In this document: in pieces, positions 21,582 to 21,805 of the stretch
Numbering within the stretch: position 1 is the first letter of the stretch
How the letters are laid out: every line of letters starts with the position of its first letter
Virus record (IMG/VR): IMGVR_UViG_3300006080_000092
Location: 1-21,805 of that record
Source of the DNA: a virus
Strand: one strand, 5' to 3'
Length of the DNA stretch: 21,805 bases
Notes under the pieces: generated by a model
Seen by the model: only the letters and a program-made list of their open reading frames with translations
The model's database searches: none
What the model was told of the DNA's origin: nothing
Made by a program: the position numbers and the translations under genes

Positions 21582-21607
21582 ATATTATATAACAATTAGG
21601 AGTAACT

Positions 21608-21697
21608 ATGCATCTTAAAGAAAAGATTAAGTTTTTATTAAATGGCAAATCCATTGAGGAACTAACAGCTAAAGAAGTTAAGTTCAGAGGATTTTGA
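21608..21697 (+). CDS. 29-residue small ORF
   Basis: Reads MHLKEKIKFLLNGKSIEEL and on to KEVKFRGF. It has a proper ribosome site (AGGAG, 21598-21602), its own promoter at 21553 and tight linkage to the next gene, one base before that ATG. It could be a real micro-protein or a leader peptide coupling translation. No family recognised. Confidence 0.6.
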   Translation: MHLKEKIKFLLNGKSIEELTAKEVKFRGF

Positions 21698-21698
21698 T

Positions 21699-21805
21699 AT
21701 GTTAGTTAGAGAAGAAAAAGAATTAGTAGCAGTAAAAATAGTAGATGCAGTTGATGCTATAATTGGCAATGACACACCATTAGTCTTACTAGGGCGCGAC
21801 AAAGA
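21699..21805 (+). CDS. 5' end of an unidentified gene (partial)
   Basis: Open from the ATG at 21699 to the end of the window (35 codons), after an AGAGG site at 21686-21690. It begins MLVREEKELVAVKIVDAVDA and includes VLLGRDK. Too short to assign. Confidence 0.6.
   Translation, partial: MLVREEKELVAVKIVDAVDAIIGNDTPLVLLGRDK

Noticed and set aside
1-21805. CRISPR array, insertion sequence, or integration site
   Set aside because: No regularly spaced repeats, transposase or integrase seen; the only sizeable repeat is the promoter-leader block.
1-21805. Avoidance of GATC sites as a restriction escape strategy
   Set aside because: GATC occurs many times throughout the window, so it is not avoided; base modification is the more likely protection.

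Overview
The window is a compact, AT-rich stretch of a T4-superfamily tailed phage (myovirus) genome. All genes run on the + strand, with very short gaps and many stop/start overlaps. The identification rests on a set of T4-type replication proteins: gp47/gp46 recombination nuclease, gp45 sliding clamp, gp44/gp62 clamp loader, RegA translational repressor, a DsbA-like late-transcription protein and gp43 family B DNA polymerase. Sequences are clearly diverged from T4 itself. A Gram-negative host is likely, because the window also holds an SbmA/BacA-type inner-membrane transporter and sigma70-like promoters. The host genus cannot be read from the sequence.

Layout. Positions 1-3155: end of an unidentified gene, then gp47, a small exported protein and gp46. 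Positions 3235-6736: a HExxH metalloprotease-like/vWA protein, a 53-residue membrane protein and a MoxR/CobS-type AAA+ ATPase; the first and last have nearly identical promoters. Positions 6749-10183: DUF3310 protein, clamp, an acidic small protein, a tRNA with anticodon CAT, DsbA-like protein, clamp loader large and small subunits, RegA. Positions 10186-16221: a 7-deazaguanine DNA modification island (QueE, phosphoribosyltransferase, QueD, FolE, an unknown protein, a GIY-YIG-like protein, DpdA, a Dcd/dUTPase-fold protein, a class II amidotransferase, QueC). It leads by overlap into an SbmA/BacA-like transporter (to 17189). Positions 17263-18022: Hsp20 chaperone and a small conserved protein. 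Positions 18030-21805: DNA polymerase, a primase-like (AEP-type) protein, a 29-residue ORF and the start of a further gene.

How it fits together. FolE, QueD, QueE and QueC form the full route from GTP to preQ0. DpdA is the transglycosylase that puts a 7-deazaguanine base into phage DNA. A separate amidotransferase overlapping queC resembles a split form of Gat-QueC, which makes archaeosine-type bases, so the DNA may carry dG+ or a relative. The expected benefit is resistance to host restriction. The SbmA-like transporter and the defective-looking Dcd-fold enzyme in the same gene string are the least expected members.

Regulation. Ten sigma70-like promoters can be read, all with exactly 17 bases between the -35 and a TATAAT -10, nearly always extended to TATAATATA. 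Two of them lie inside coding sequences. Several start leaders with an AAACAATT-like motif. Two (DNA polymerase and DUF3310) place the start codon 6-8 bases after the -10, predicting leaderless mRNAs. Several stable hairpins lie between genes.
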